NCBI GenBank assembly: GCA_015059285.1
Contig: SVAS01000001.1
Span: forward strand, 132,217-196,216
Origin: Bacillota bacterium
GTDB taxonomy: Bacteria; Bacillota_I; Bacilli_A; RF39; UBA660
Reading direction: 5' to 3'
Length of the DNA stretch: 64,000 nt
Below the pieces are notes generated by a model. The model was not told the DNA's origin, ran no database searches, and saw nothing but the letters and a program-made list of their open reading frames with translations. The stretch's first letter is position 1. Every line of letters begins with the position of its first letter. The position numbers and the translations under genes were made by a program. Shown in pieces: positions 48,202 through 57,685 of the stretch.

Positions 48202-48642
48202 ATGAATGCTGTAAAGAAATATGAAGTAAAAGAAAAATATAATATTAAAGTCTATATGGGAAAATATGATAAAAAAGAATTTTACGGACAAATGGGGGAA
48301 TTCTTTGCTGATCGTAATTATAGAAAACAATTACCATATTTAATCAATGATGTAGATAAAATTTGGTATTTAGTTTATGATAAAAATAAATTTATTGGTT
48401 TTTTTGGAGTTAAAATTTGTACTGAAAACACTTTGATTTCGGATATTTATTTTGAAGACGCTCCAAATAAAATAAACGCTTTTAAATATACAGCTGAATT
48501 TTTAGTTGACTTATATCAAGAAGAAGAATTAAAAGTACTAACAAAAATAAAAGAAGAACAAAACATTTGGTTAAAATTAGGTTTTGTCAAAGCAGGAACT
48601 AGAGGAAATTATTTAATATTAATTAAAGAAGGTAAAAAATGA
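48202..48642 (+). CDS. GNAT-like acetyltransferase
   Basis: Between IbrA- and IbrB-like genes; KIWYLVYDKNKFIGFFGVKI...WLKLGFVKAGTRGNYLILIK. Confidence 0.6.
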   Translation: MNAVKKYEVKEKYNIKVYMGKYDKKEFYGQMGEFFADRNYRKQLPYLINDVDKIWYLVYDKNKFIGFFGVKICTENTLISDIYFEDAPNKINAFKYTAEFLVDLYQEEELKVLTKIKEEQNIWLKLGFVKAGTRGNYLILIKEGKK

Positions 48643-49184
48643 AACCAATAACTTTTCCTGTCTTAGATGTAAAAATGGTGCCAATTAAGAAAGTTCTTGC
48701 TAATGATTACAACCCCAATAAAGTAGCTTATCCTGAAATGCAACTATTAAGATATTCAATTGAACAAGATGGGTACACTCAACCAATAGTTACATACTAT
48801 GATAAGAAAAATGATGCTTATATTATAGTAGATGGTTTTCATAGATATAGATGTGCTAAGGAGTATTTTCATTTAGACGAAATACCCGTAGTAGTAATAA
48901 GTAAAGATATTAAACATCGTATGGCTTCCACAATTCGTCATAATCGTGCCCGTGGAACTCATCAAATAAAAGATATGAGTGTAATCGTAAAAGATTTAAC
49001 AGAATTCGGTTGGAGTGATCAAAAAATATGTAGCGAATTAGGTATGGAATTAGATGAAGTTATTAGACTAAAACAAATAACAGGACTAAAAGAAGCTTTT
49101 CAAAATCATGAGTTTAGTAAATCTTGGGATGAATTTGAAAAAAAATATTATCCTGATGAAGTTTCTGAAGAAGTCAATTCATAA
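48639..49184 (+). CDS. ParB/sulfiredoxin-fold protein, IbrB-like
   Basis: VPIKKVLANDYNPNKVAYPEMQLLRYSIEQDGYTQPIVTYYD...IVDGFHRYRCAKEY. Confidence 0.87.
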   Translation: MKPITFPVLDVKMVPIKKVLANDYNPNKVAYPEMQLLRYSIEQDGYTQPIVTYYDKKNDAYIIVDGFHRYRCAKEYFHLDEIPVVVISKDIKHRMASTIRHNRARGTHQIKDMSVIVKDLTEFGWSDQKICSELGMELDEVIRLKQITGLKEAFQNHEFSKSWDEFEKKYYPDEVSEEVNS

Positions 49185-49317
49185 AAGAATTAGTATTTAA
49201 ATTATGGTAAAAAAAAGCTAAAAAACAAATGTTTTTTAGTTTTTTTTGTATAAAATCATAAAAATAAAAAGGATTTTGTTAACTTCTTAGCGAATATTAA
49301 TAATAGGAGGTAATAAA

Positions 49318-50082
49318 ATGCATGAATTAACAGGAAAAGACAATGAATTTGAATTTGTTAAATATTTTAATGGTAAAAAAATTTCAGAATTGAATCCAAA
49401 ATTCAGAGAATTGGTAGATAAACTATATCCATTTGAAAACGAAAACTCAATAATCAAAAGTTGGCGTAATCATTATCCACAAAAAACTGATATATTTATC
49501 AGGATTAATGGTGTAATGAAAGGAATTAGTATAAAAAAAGGAATGAAAAATTCAGTTCATGTGGACAGAATAACAGATTTTATTCATTTTTTGATTGATA
49601 ATAAAGTTGATGAAGATATTGTAATTGAATATTTAAAGTATCACTATGCTGATGGAAGTATAAATGGAACTGGCAAAAAGAGATTATCTTGTGAAGAATA
49701 TAAAACAAATAATCAGTTAGGAATTGATAGTATTAACAAAGCTTTTAATGATGAGAAAATATTACGTAAAGCAATTGAGAAATTTGTTATAAAAGGAAAC
49801 AATTCAGATTTTTATATTGATGCAATGATTTATGGAACTATTGACGATTTTTTATGGATAACTAAAAAGGAAGTAATAAATATCATTTTGTCAAAGCGAA
49901 ATGTTTATTCAACTGCAGTTCATTTTGGTCCTTTAGTTTGTCAACCTAAAAATAGATGTTTAAACTTTAATTCTAAATATGAAAAAGACCGATTTTGTGT
50001 ACAGTTGAAATGGTATAGTTTGTTTGATGATATTATTGAATATATGAATATTAAGGAAATGAATAAGAGAGCTCAATGGTAG
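49318..50082 (+). CDS. Putative PD-(D/E)XK-like nuclease/restriction protein
   Basis: PQKTDIFIRINGVMKGISIKKGMKNSVHVDRI (D-x11/12-I-x-I-K pattern). Confidence 0.45.
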   Translation: MHELTGKDNEFEFVKYFNGKKISELNPKFRELVDKLYPFENENSIIKSWRNHYPQKTDIFIRINGVMKGISIKKGMKNSVHVDRITDFIHFLIDNKVDEDIVIEYLKYHYADGSINGTGKKRLSCEEYKTNNQLGIDSINKAFNDEKILRKAIEKFVIKGNNSDFYIDAMIYGTIDDFLWITKKEVINIILSKRNVYSTAVHFGPLVCQPKNRCLNFNSKYEKDRFCVQLKWYSLFDDIIEYMNIKEMNKRAQW

Positions 50083-50185
50083 AACTCTCTTTATTTGTTT
50101 TTAATAACTGACAGGTTAAGAAAGTGGGTCCGAAAAAGTACAAAAAAAATGAACTAACTAAATAGTTCATTTAAACTATCAAATT

Positions 50186-50259
50186 GGAGCGGGTGATGGG
50201 AATCGGACCCACGTTCTTAGCTTGGAAGGCTAGAGTTCTACCATTGAACTACACCCGCA
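50186..50259 (-). tRNA. tRNA-Gly(UCC)
   Basis: GCGGGTGTAGTTCAATGGTAGAACTCTAGCCTTCCAAGCTAAGAACGTGGGTCCGATTCCCATCACCCGCTCCA. Confidence 0.95.
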
Positions 50260-50314
50260 AAATAGTAGGCACCATTAATATTACTAGAAATAAAGAAAAA
50301 AGTCAATACTTTTT

Positions 50315-50968
50315 TTAAAATTTTTCTTCTTTCATAATCCACTTGATATCTTCTATGGCTTTATCAATATTAAATCTCCCATTTCCAACAGGATAGTATA
50401 CAGCATACATTTTATAAGTTTTATCATTAATAGTTTTTGAATAACATTTTTTTCTAACTAATGAGACTGATATTTTTTCTTGTAGAACAATTGAACTAAC
50501 TTGGTTTCCAAACAAAATAATCACCTTAGGTTTAATTATTTCAAACTCTTTATATAATAGATGTAAATATTTTTCATATGTAGAATTAGGTAATTCTCTA
50601 GCATCTATCTGTGTACACTTTCCCAAGTTAGTTATAAAGTACTTATGTTTTTTTACATTTTCGTACACTTGTTCAGCAAAATTTTCAGACCAATCTGAGC
50701 CTTTTAAATTTTTAATTTCAGTATATAACTTTTTATCTAATAATTTTAGTGAATAAAATAAGTCCCAAATATTTTTTGTGCCAATCCAAGGAGACTTTAG
50801 TCCCTTCCAATTTTTATTTGCGGCAATATTTCTTTTTGTAGGATTCATAAATACAAAACAAATATTTGGATTTGTCTCACATCCCCCATTGTATATAGAA
50901 TCTAAATTAATATCGCCATATGTTTTTTGTAGAATATCATATTCTTTATTTAATTCTTTTAGTGTCAT
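50315..50968 (-). CDS. Uracil-DNA glycosylase superfamily-like protein
   Basis: NICFVFMNPTKRNIAA, KYFITNLGKC, KPKVIILFGNQVSSIV, YYPVGNGRFN. Confidence 0.7.
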   Translation of the reverse strand: MTLKELNKEYDILQKTYGDINLDSIYNGGCETNPNICFVFMNPTKRNIAANKNWKGLKSPWIGTKNIWDLFYSLKLLDKKLYTEIKNLKGSDWSENFAEQVYENVKKHKYFITNLGKCTQIDARELPNSTYEKYLHLLYKEFEIIKPKVIILFGNQVSSIVLQEKISVSLVRKKCYSKTINDKTYKMYAVYYPVGNGRFNIDKAIEDIKWIMKEEKF

Positions 50969-51074
50969 ATATTTTTACCTCTTATAAATTATATCACTTT
51001 TTGATTATATTTGTATATCATATTAATTATTAAACAACATATAATTAATTGTAGAAAGAGGAGGAATAATATAT

Positions 51075-51335
51075 ATGGAAACACTTAAAGTTGGTGCTAA
51101 ATCAAATCCTAATTCTGTTGCGGGAGCACTTGCTAATGTTTTTAGAGAAAAAGGAGCAGTAGAAATTCAAGCCATAGGTGCTGGAGCATTAAATCAAGCA
51201 ATAAAATCAATAGCTATTGCACGAGGGTTTGTGGCACCTAGTGGTAAAAATTTAATATGCATCCCAGCGTTTACAGACATCGTAATTGATGGTGAAGAAA
51301 GAACTGCTATAAAACTTATCGTAGAAGCAAGATAA
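51075..51335 (+). CDS. spoVS: Stage V sporulation protein S
   Basis: METLKVGAKSNPNSVAGALANVFREKG... Confidence 0.95.
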   Translation: METLKVGAKSNPNSVAGALANVFREKGAVEIQAIGAGALNQAIKSIAIARGFVAPSGKNLICIPAFTDIVIDGEERTAIKLIVEAR

Positions 51336-51386
51336 ACTTGCTTTTTTTTTGGTCAAATATTATAATGATTTTAGAAAGGAGATAAT

Positions 51387-51803
51387 ATGGATCCTAATTT
51401 AAAAAGAAGTATTATACTAGAACATTATCAAAATCCTAAAAATAAAGGATTAATTGATGATGAAAATTACATAAAAATAAATATGAACAATGAAAGTTGT
51501 ATAGATGAAATTGATTTAATGGTAAAAATTAAAGATAGTATTATTGAAGATATTAGATTTGATGGTGAGGCTTGTGCTATATGCACTAGCTCAACTTCAA
51601 TAATGATTAATACATTAATTGGTAAAACAATTGACGAAGTGCAAGAGATTTATACTAATTTTGAAAATATGGTTAATGAAAATGAATATAAGAGTGAATT
51701 ATTAGAAGAAGCAAATGTATATGATGATATATATAAACAGCCAAATAGAAAAAAATGTGCTTTACTTCCTTGGTGGGGTATAAATAAAATTATAAATAAA
51801 TAG
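51387..51803 (+). CDS. sufU: Fe-S scaffold SufU/NifU-like
   Basis: ILEHYQNPKNKG, DGEACAICTSSTSIM, KKCALLPWWGI. Confidence 0.88.
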   Translation: MDPNLKRSIILEHYQNPKNKGLIDDENYIKINMNNESCIDEIDLMVKIKDSIIEDIRFDGEACAICTSSTSIMINTLIGKTIDEVQEIYTNFENMVNENEYKSELLEEANVYDDIYKQPNRKKCALLPWWGINKIINK

Positions 51804-51815
51804 TAGGTGAATAAT

Positions 51816-52172
51816 ATGAATATTTATAAAGTTTCAACTTGTAAATTCACAGAAGCAGAAGACTGTTCATATATAACTCGTTTGGCTGTAGATAAATATG
51901 TGGATCACTTTTGTACTTTTGATTGTGAAACAAACATAGCTACAGATTTATTTAGTCAAGAACAGTTTTATGTGTTAAAAAAATCTTCAAACAATCGCAT
52001 TTTACAATCAGAAGTAGCAAAAATTAATTTTGTCGATAGCTTTGGAGTGAGGATAGAAAAATTAAAATTGAAATCATTATCGCGAAGTGAACAAATACAA
52101 CTAGGTTTAGCTTATTATAAATATCAAATACTAAGTAAAACGAAAGGTAAACAAAAAGTAATAAAAAGATAG
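51816..52172 (+). CDS. Hypothetical Cys-containing protein between sufU and sufB
   Basis: ATG 51816 after GTAGGTGAATAAT. Confidence 0.55.
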   Translation: MNIYKVSTCKFTEAEDCSYITRLAVDKYVDHFCTFDCETNIATDLFSQEQFYVLKKSSNNRILQSEVAKINFVDSFGVRIEKLKLKSLSRSEQIQLGLAYYKYQILSKTKGKQKVIKR

Positions 52173-52224
52173 ATTTTACTATCTTTTCTTTTGTTTTTAA
52201 TATATAATGTATATGGTGATATTT

Positions 52225-53538
52225 ATGAAAAGTACAAATGCATTAACTAGTGAAACGATAAAAAAAATATCAGCTTTAAAACAAGAACCAAACTGGATGT
52301 TAGAGTTTCGATTAAAATCATTAGATAAATTTAATAAACTTTCTAATCCAACATTTGGTCCAGAAATAAAGATAGACTTTTCTGATATCAATTATTATAA
52401 AAAAGTAATAGAAGAAATAAAAAATGATTGGAATGAATTACCAAATAATATTAAAAGCACATTTGATGAAATCGGGTTGCCACAAGCTGAAAAAAAGTAC
52501 TTAGCAGGGGTTCATGCACAATGTGAAAGTGAAACAGTATACCATAATATGCTTCAAGAAATAAAAGAAAAAAATATAATCTTTTGTGATACTGATACAG
52601 CATTAAAAAAATATCCTGATTTATTTAAACAATATTTTAACAATTTAGTCAAATATGATGAGAATAAATATACAGCATTAAATGGAGCGGTATGGAGTGG
52701 AGGAACGTTTATATATATTCCACCTAATACAACTTTAGATCGCCCTTTACAAAGTTATTTTAGAATTAATACTAAAAATATGGGGCAATTTGAGCGAACT
52801 ATTATTATTGTTGATGAAGGAAGTGACCTACATTATATGGAAGGTTGTACAGCACCAACTTATACTAGTGACGCACTTCATGCGGCTGTTGTAGAAATAT
52901 ATGTGAAGAAAAATGCGAAATGCAGGTACACAACAATTCAGAACTGGTCTAGTGATGTATATAATTTAGTTACCAAAAGGGCAATAGTTGATGAAAATGG
53001 GCTAATGGAATGGATTGATGGCAATATTGGTTCTAAAGTAAACATGAAATATCCAAGTTGTATTTTGAATGGCAAAAATGCTAAAGGAAATTGTATTTCT
53101 ATTGCTATTGCAAATAAAAGTCAATTTCAAGATACCGGTGCAAAAATGATTCACTTGGCTCCTAATACCCAAAGTAGTATTATTAGTAAGTCCATAGCTT
53201 TAAAGGGTGGAACTTCTAATTATAGAGGTACAGTGAAAATATCAAAAAAAGCAAATAATTCGTCAGCAAATGTAAAATGTGATACAATCATTATTGATAA
53301 ACATTCAAAAAGCGATACTATTCCTAAAAATATAGTTGATAATAAAACATCATATATTGAACATGAGGCAACTGTTTCAAAAATAGATGAAGAAAAATTG
53401 TTTTATCTAATGAGTAGAGGGTTATCAGAAGATAAAGCAAGAGAATTATTGATGATGGGATTTATTGAACGTTTTCGCGAAGAATTACCTATGGAATATG
53501 CAGTAGAATTAAATGCTCTACTAAAAAATTATTTTTAA
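52225..53538 (+). CDS. sufB: Fe-S assembly protein SufB
   Basis: ISALKQEPNWMLEFRLKSL, AVWSGGTFIYIPPNT, YMEGCTAPTYTSDALHAAVVEI, MGFIERFREELPMEYAVELNALL. Confidence 0.92.
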   Translation: MKSTNALTSETIKKISALKQEPNWMLEFRLKSLDKFNKLSNPTFGPEIKIDFSDINYYKKVIEEIKNDWNELPNNIKSTFDEIGLPQAEKKYLAGVHAQCESETVYHNMLQEIKEKNIIFCDTDTALKKYPDLFKQYFNNLVKYDENKYTALNGAVWSGGTFIYIPPNTTLDRPLQSYFRINTKNMGQFERTIIIVDEGSDLHYMEGCTAPTYTSDALHAAVVEIYVKKNAKCRYTTIQNWSSDVYNLVTKRAIVDENGLMEWIDGNIGSKVNMKYPSCILNGKNAKGNCISIAIANKSQFQDTGAKMIHLAPNTQSSIISKSIALKGGTSNYRGTVKISKKANNSSANVKCDTIIIDKHSKSDTIPKNIVDNKTSYIEHEATVSKIDEEKLFYLMSRGLSEDKARELLMMGFIERFREELPMEYAVELNALLKNYF

Positions 53539-53551
53539 AGGAGAACAATAT

Positions 53552-53857
53552 ATGAAAAAGATAATAATAATTTTATTTTTAAGTGTAGTTTTACTAACAG
53601 GGTGTAAAAACAAAGAAGAAGAGTATAAAAACATATTACAAGATTATGCTAAGACATATTATGAAAAACACATGGTAGGTGTTGAAAATCAACAACAAGC
53701 TGAAATTACATTAGAAATGTTAAAAAAAGCTAATAATTATGGTGATAATTATGACTTATCTTTATTGAAAAAATGCGATAATAAAACATCAGTAACTATT
53801 AGTTTAAATAATCAAAAACAAATTATTAATTATGAATATGAATTAAAATGCAATTAA
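53552..53857 (+). CDS. Small lipoprotein
   Basis: Lipobox MKKIIIILFLSVVLLTGC. Confidence 0.7.
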   Translation: MKKIIIILFLSVVLLTGCKNKEEEYKNILQDYAKTYYEKHMVGVENQQQAEITLEMLKKANNYGDNYDLSLLKKCDNKTSVTISLNNQKQIINYEYELKCN

Positions 53858-54034
53858 TTCATATTTTTTTAAATATTACAAATTTTAAATAATTTGATAT
53901 AAAAAGTTATAATAATTTTACATTTTGTCTATAGGATATTTTAAAACGCACCTATACACATATCTAAAAATTTAAAATCTGTCATTTGAACTTACTTTTA
54001 TTATTGTGTATTCTTAATGTGAAAGGAGAATTTT

Positions 54035-54370
54035 ATGTTAAATAATACAGTAATAGTAGGTAGGATTGTTCGTGATCCTGAATTAAAAGAGACTGAAACA
54101 GGAAAGAAAGTTGCAAACATAACTTTAGCAGTCCCTCGTAGTTATAAAAATATGGAAGGAGAATATGAAACAGATTTTATTCCCTGTGTACTATGGTCGG
54201 GCATTGCAGAAAATACAGTTGCTTATTGCAAAGTTGGAGACTTAGTTGGTATAAAAGGCCGAGTGCAAAGCAGGTCTTATGAGACAGAAGAAACAAGACA
54301 TCATGTTGTGGAACTTGTTGCAGAAAAAGTAACCTTTTTATCTAGCAAAAAAGAACCAACAAACGAATAA
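54035..54370 (+). CDS. ssb: Single-stranded DNA-binding protein (short)
   Basis: MLNNTVIVGRIVRDPELKETETGKKVANITLAVPRSYKN. Confidence 0.92.
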   Translation: MLNNTVIVGRIVRDPELKETETGKKVANITLAVPRSYKNMEGEYETDFIPCVLWSGIAENTVAYCKVGDLVGIKGRVQSRSYETEETRHHVVELVAEKVTFLSSKKEPTNE

Positions 54371-54526
54371 TTGAAGTAAAAAAATAAAAGTAGCTACATA
54401 AAAATTACTGTGTACTACTTTTATTAATATTTTTAATTATAATCTATTAATCTATTTTGAATATTAAAATAAATAATATATACAAAAGACTAATTTTAAT
54501 ATATAATTAAATTTAGGAGGTATATT

Positions 54527-55060
54527 ATGAAAAAAATAGAATTTGGATATTCAAATGATTTAGAACCAAGTGGTTCATGGGAAGGTATCGGCATAAAACA
54601 AGGCGTTTTGTTAACCGATGCAACATATTATGGAGCAATTGAATTTAATGGGGATTCTTTTGTGGTTGCTAAAGTTGAAAAAGATGAGTATGGTAGGTAC
54701 CCTGAATTAGTGGATAATTTTATTGTAAGAAATGCTATTGCAGATATGTATGCTGATGGGTCAGGGTCACTTTTATTAGATCAAGAAAAATCAATGGAAG
54801 CTACTAAAATAGAAAATCTTTTAAATGAACAATCAATAAAAAAACAAATTAATGGAATAAGTGATATACTAGCTGTTAGTAATGGTATTCATAGAGCTAA
54901 TAAATTTTTTACAATTTTAGAAACAGAAGAAAAAATTATTTCAACATCAATAACACATGATGCTTTTGAAGCAAAGAACAGTGCTTTAAAACGTTGCCAT
55001 AGAACTTTTTCTGAAATGCAAAGAACTTTAGAAAATCAAATAAGCCCTATGGAAAGATAA
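54527..55060 (+). CDS. Hypothetical protein
   Basis: TTTAGGAGGTATATT start site; no recognised domain. Confidence 0.55.
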   Translation: MKKIEFGYSNDLEPSGSWEGIGIKQGVLLTDATYYGAIEFNGDSFVVAKVEKDEYGRYPELVDNFIVRNAIADMYADGSGSLLLDQEKSMEATKIENLLNEQSIKKQINGISDILAVSNGIHRANKFFTILETEEKIISTSITHDAFEAKNSALKRCHRTFSEMQRTLENQISPMER

Positions 55061-55117
55061 GTGATAAAGATAGTTATTTGCTGAAATTTATAAACTAAGA
55101 AATTTTAAATAGGTGAT

Positions 55118-55579
55118 ATGATGGAAATTTTATGTTTAAAAGAAGCAGATGCTAAAGAAGTTTGTGCTTGGAGATATAATGAACCATATCAAATTTATAA
55201 TTTACCTGTATGGGAAGAAGTTGTTAGTAATAATTGGTCAATTGCAGACGAAGAAAGAAGAACAAGAGAATATAGAAAAATTGTTGATGAAAACGGCATA
55301 TTTTTAGGCTTTTTTAGATATAAAATGCAAGATGACAAAATAATTTTAGGACTTGGTTTGAACCCAAATTATTGCGGAAAAAAGCTAGGTAGTAAATTTA
55401 TCCAAAAAATACTTGATTATTTAAAAGTTTATAACTGTTTAATAGAACTAGAAGTTAGATCATTTAATGTAAGAGCTATTAAGTGTTATGAAAAGGTTGG
55501 ATTTAAAATTATTGATAAAAGTTACAAAAAAACTTTAAATGGCGAAGACGAATTTGTCGTAATGCAAATAAACTTATAG
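55118..55579 (+). CDS. GNAT acetyltransferase
   Basis: LGLNPNYCGKKLGSKFIQKIL...LEVRSFNVRAIKCYEKVGFK. Confidence 0.85.
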   Translation: MMEILCLKEADAKEVCAWRYNEPYQIYNLPVWEEVVSNNWSIADEERRTREYRKIVDENGIFLGFFRYKMQDDKIILGLGLNPNYCGKKLGSKFIQKILDYLKVYNCLIELEVRSFNVRAIKCYEKVGFKIIDKSYKKTLNGEDEFVVMQINL

Positions 55580-55626
55580 CATATATACAATAAAACAAGG
55601 AATATAGGCTAAACCTTTCAAAAAGG

Positions 55627-55839
55627 CTAGGACTTTAATCCTTGTTTTTTAATTTCTTCATAAAAAATTTCATCAGGAGATACTTTGAAAATTTTTGCAA
55701 TTTGAATAGCCCTTTCATATGAAAGACGACGTTTGTTATTTTCAATTTGCCAATAAAATGTTTTACTAATACCTAATAAATCCCCCATATTTTTATAACT
55801 TAGATTATATTTAATACGATATTTTTTTAGTGTTTCCAT
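55627..55839 (-). CDS. XRE-family HTH regulator
   Basis: YRIKYNLSYKNMGDLLGISKTFYWQIENNKRRLS. Confidence 0.85.
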   Translation of the reverse strand: METLKKYRIKYNLSYKNMGDLLGISKTFYWQIENNKRRLSYERAIQIAKIFKVSPDEIFYEEIKKQGLKS

Positions 55840-55857
55840 AATTCACCTTCCATAGTC

Positions 55858-55879
55858 AATTATACGTTAATTATATGTT
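55858..55879. repeat. Tandem 11-bp repeats between divergent HTH genes
   Basis: AATTATACGTT AATTATATGTT. Confidence 0.6.
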
Positions 55880-55973
55880 AATTTCAATAATAAATTCACT
55901 AAAAATTAATTTTATTTTCATTTGGCATGTTTACTGATATAATTAGATTAACAAATAGATAACGGAGGGATTA

Positions 55974-56330
55974 TTGATGTTAATAGGCGAAAGAATAAAA
56001 CAAGAAAGAATTAAAAGAGGTTTAACACAAGCTGAATTAGGTAATTTATTAGGCGTATCAAAAGTATCTATTTGTGGTTATGAAACAGGTGCTAGAACAC
56101 CAACTGTGGATACATTTTTAAGACTAATTGATATTTTATCTTTAACACCAGAATATGCATTAGGTCGAGATATGAATGTAGTAGCAGAAAAGGAAACAGA
56201 ATATCATGTTGTAATGGCTAAAGAAGATATGACAATAATTGAAGAACTAAAAAAGCATCGTGAACTTTACAATAAACTTTGTACAGATCCAAAAAGAGTA
56301 ATTGAACTTATTAGTAGAAAAATAAAATAA
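55974..56330 (+). CDS. XRE-family HTH regulator
   Basis: IGERIKQERIKRGLTQAELGNLLGVSKVSICGYETGARTPTVD; ATG within GGAGGGATTATTGATG. Confidence 0.87.
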   Translation: MMLIGERIKQERIKRGLTQAELGNLLGVSKVSICGYETGARTPTVDTFLRLIDILSLTPEYALGRDMNVVAEKETEYHVVMAKEDMTIIEELKKHRELYNKLCTDPKRVIELISRKIK

Positions 56331-56410
56331 TTTTAAACATAAAAATTGCTTAAAGGCAATTTTTTTTAAATAATAAAATTTATTATGATATAATTATAAT
56401 AGGTGATAAT

Positions 56411-57685
56411 ATGAATATAGTGGATATAATAAATAAAAAAAGATTAGGTTATAAATTAACTAAGGAAGAAATTGCTTTTGCTATTAATAATTATATAGAT
56501 AAAAAAATAGAAGACTATCAAATGAGTGCATTACTTATGGCTATTTGCTTAAATGGCATGGATAGTGAAGAAACTTTTAATATGACGGATGTATTTTTAC
56601 ATAGTGGGGATATTTTAGATTTAAGTGAAATAAATACTACCAAAGTAGATAAGCATTCAACTGGTGGCATTGGAGATAAAACAACCTTAGTATTAGCTCC
56701 TTTAGTTGCATCTTGTGGTGTTCCAGTTGCTAAAATGAGTGGTCGTAGTTTAGGTTTTACAGGAGGAACTATAGATAAACTAGAAGCTATACCAAATTTA
56801 AGAACAGATTTGACGTTAGAAGAATTTATTAATCAAGTAAAAGAAATAGGTGTAGCAGTTGTTTCTCAAACAGGTAATTTAGTTCCTGCCGATAAAAAAA
56901 TTTATGCTTTAAGAGATGTTACGGGGACAGTACAATCGCTTCCTTTAATAGCATCATCAATCATGAGTAAAAAATTAGCAAGCGGTGTAGATAAAATTGT
57001 TATTGATTTAAAAATAGGTGATGGAGCTTTTGTTAAAACTGTAGAAGAAGCTAAAATTTTAGGCAACATAATGGTTGAAATAGGGAAAAACTATAACAAA
57101 GAAGTTATCTGTGTTGTAACTAGCATGGATCAGCCATTAGGTAAAGCAATTGGTAATTCGTTAGAAGTTATTGAAGCCATGGATACCTTAAAATGTGAAG
57201 GACCAAAAGATTTAGAAGAAGTTGTTTTAACCTTAGGTTCATATATGGTTTCTATGGGGAAAAATATTAGTTATCAAGATGCCCAAAAAGAGTTGATGGA
57301 AAACTTAAAAAATGGTAAAGCTTATAGTAAATTTGAAGAAATGGTTAAAATGCAAAAAGGTAACATAGAAGCATTAGAAATAAGTTCAAAAGTTTATTCT
57401 TTAAAAAGTAAAACAACTGGTTTTATTAAAGAAATAAAAGCTCAAAAGCTTGGTGAATTAGTTCGCTCAATTGGTGGAGGAAGATATACTAAAGAAGATG
57501 TGGTTGACTTTAAAGTAGGTATGGTTTTAAATAAAAAAGTTAACGATTATGTTTTAGAAGATGAAGAATTAGTAAAAGTATATCTAGGAGATAAGGATAT
57601 TAACATTAACGAAATATTAGATTGCTTTGTTATTGATATGGAGCAAAAAGAAGATAATCAATTAATTTATGGTGTTATTAAATGA
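56411..57685 (+). CDS. pdp: Pyrimidine-nucleoside/thymidine phosphorylase
   Basis: KVDKHSTGGIGDKTTLVLAPLVASCGVPVAKMSGRSLGFTGGTIDKLE. Confidence 0.95.
   Translation: MNIVDIINKKRLGYKLTKEEIAFAINNYIDKKIEDYQMSALLMAICLNGMDSEETFNMTDVFLHSGDILDLSEINTTKVDKHSTGGIGDKTTLVLAPLVASCGVPVAKMSGRSLGFTGGTIDKLEAIPNLRTDLTLEEFINQVKEIGVAVVSQTGNLVPADKKIYALRDVTGTVQSLPLIASSIMSKKLASGVDKIVIDLKIGDGAFVKTVEEAKILGNIMVEIGKNYNKEVICVVTSMDQPLGKAIGNSLEVIEAMDTLKCEGPKDLEEVVLTLGSYMVSMGKNISYQDAQKELMENLKNGKAYSKFEEMVKMQKGNIEALEISSKVYSLKSKTTGFIKEIKAQKLGELVRSIGGGRYTKEDVVDFKVGMVLNKKVNDYVLEDEELVKVYLGDKDININEILDCFVIDMEQKEDNQLIYGVIK

Noticed and set aside
52683-52692. Another AATGGAGCGG match resembling elements A and B
   Set aside because: Inside sufB coding sequence (NGAVWSGG) with no hairpin or terminator context; coincidence.
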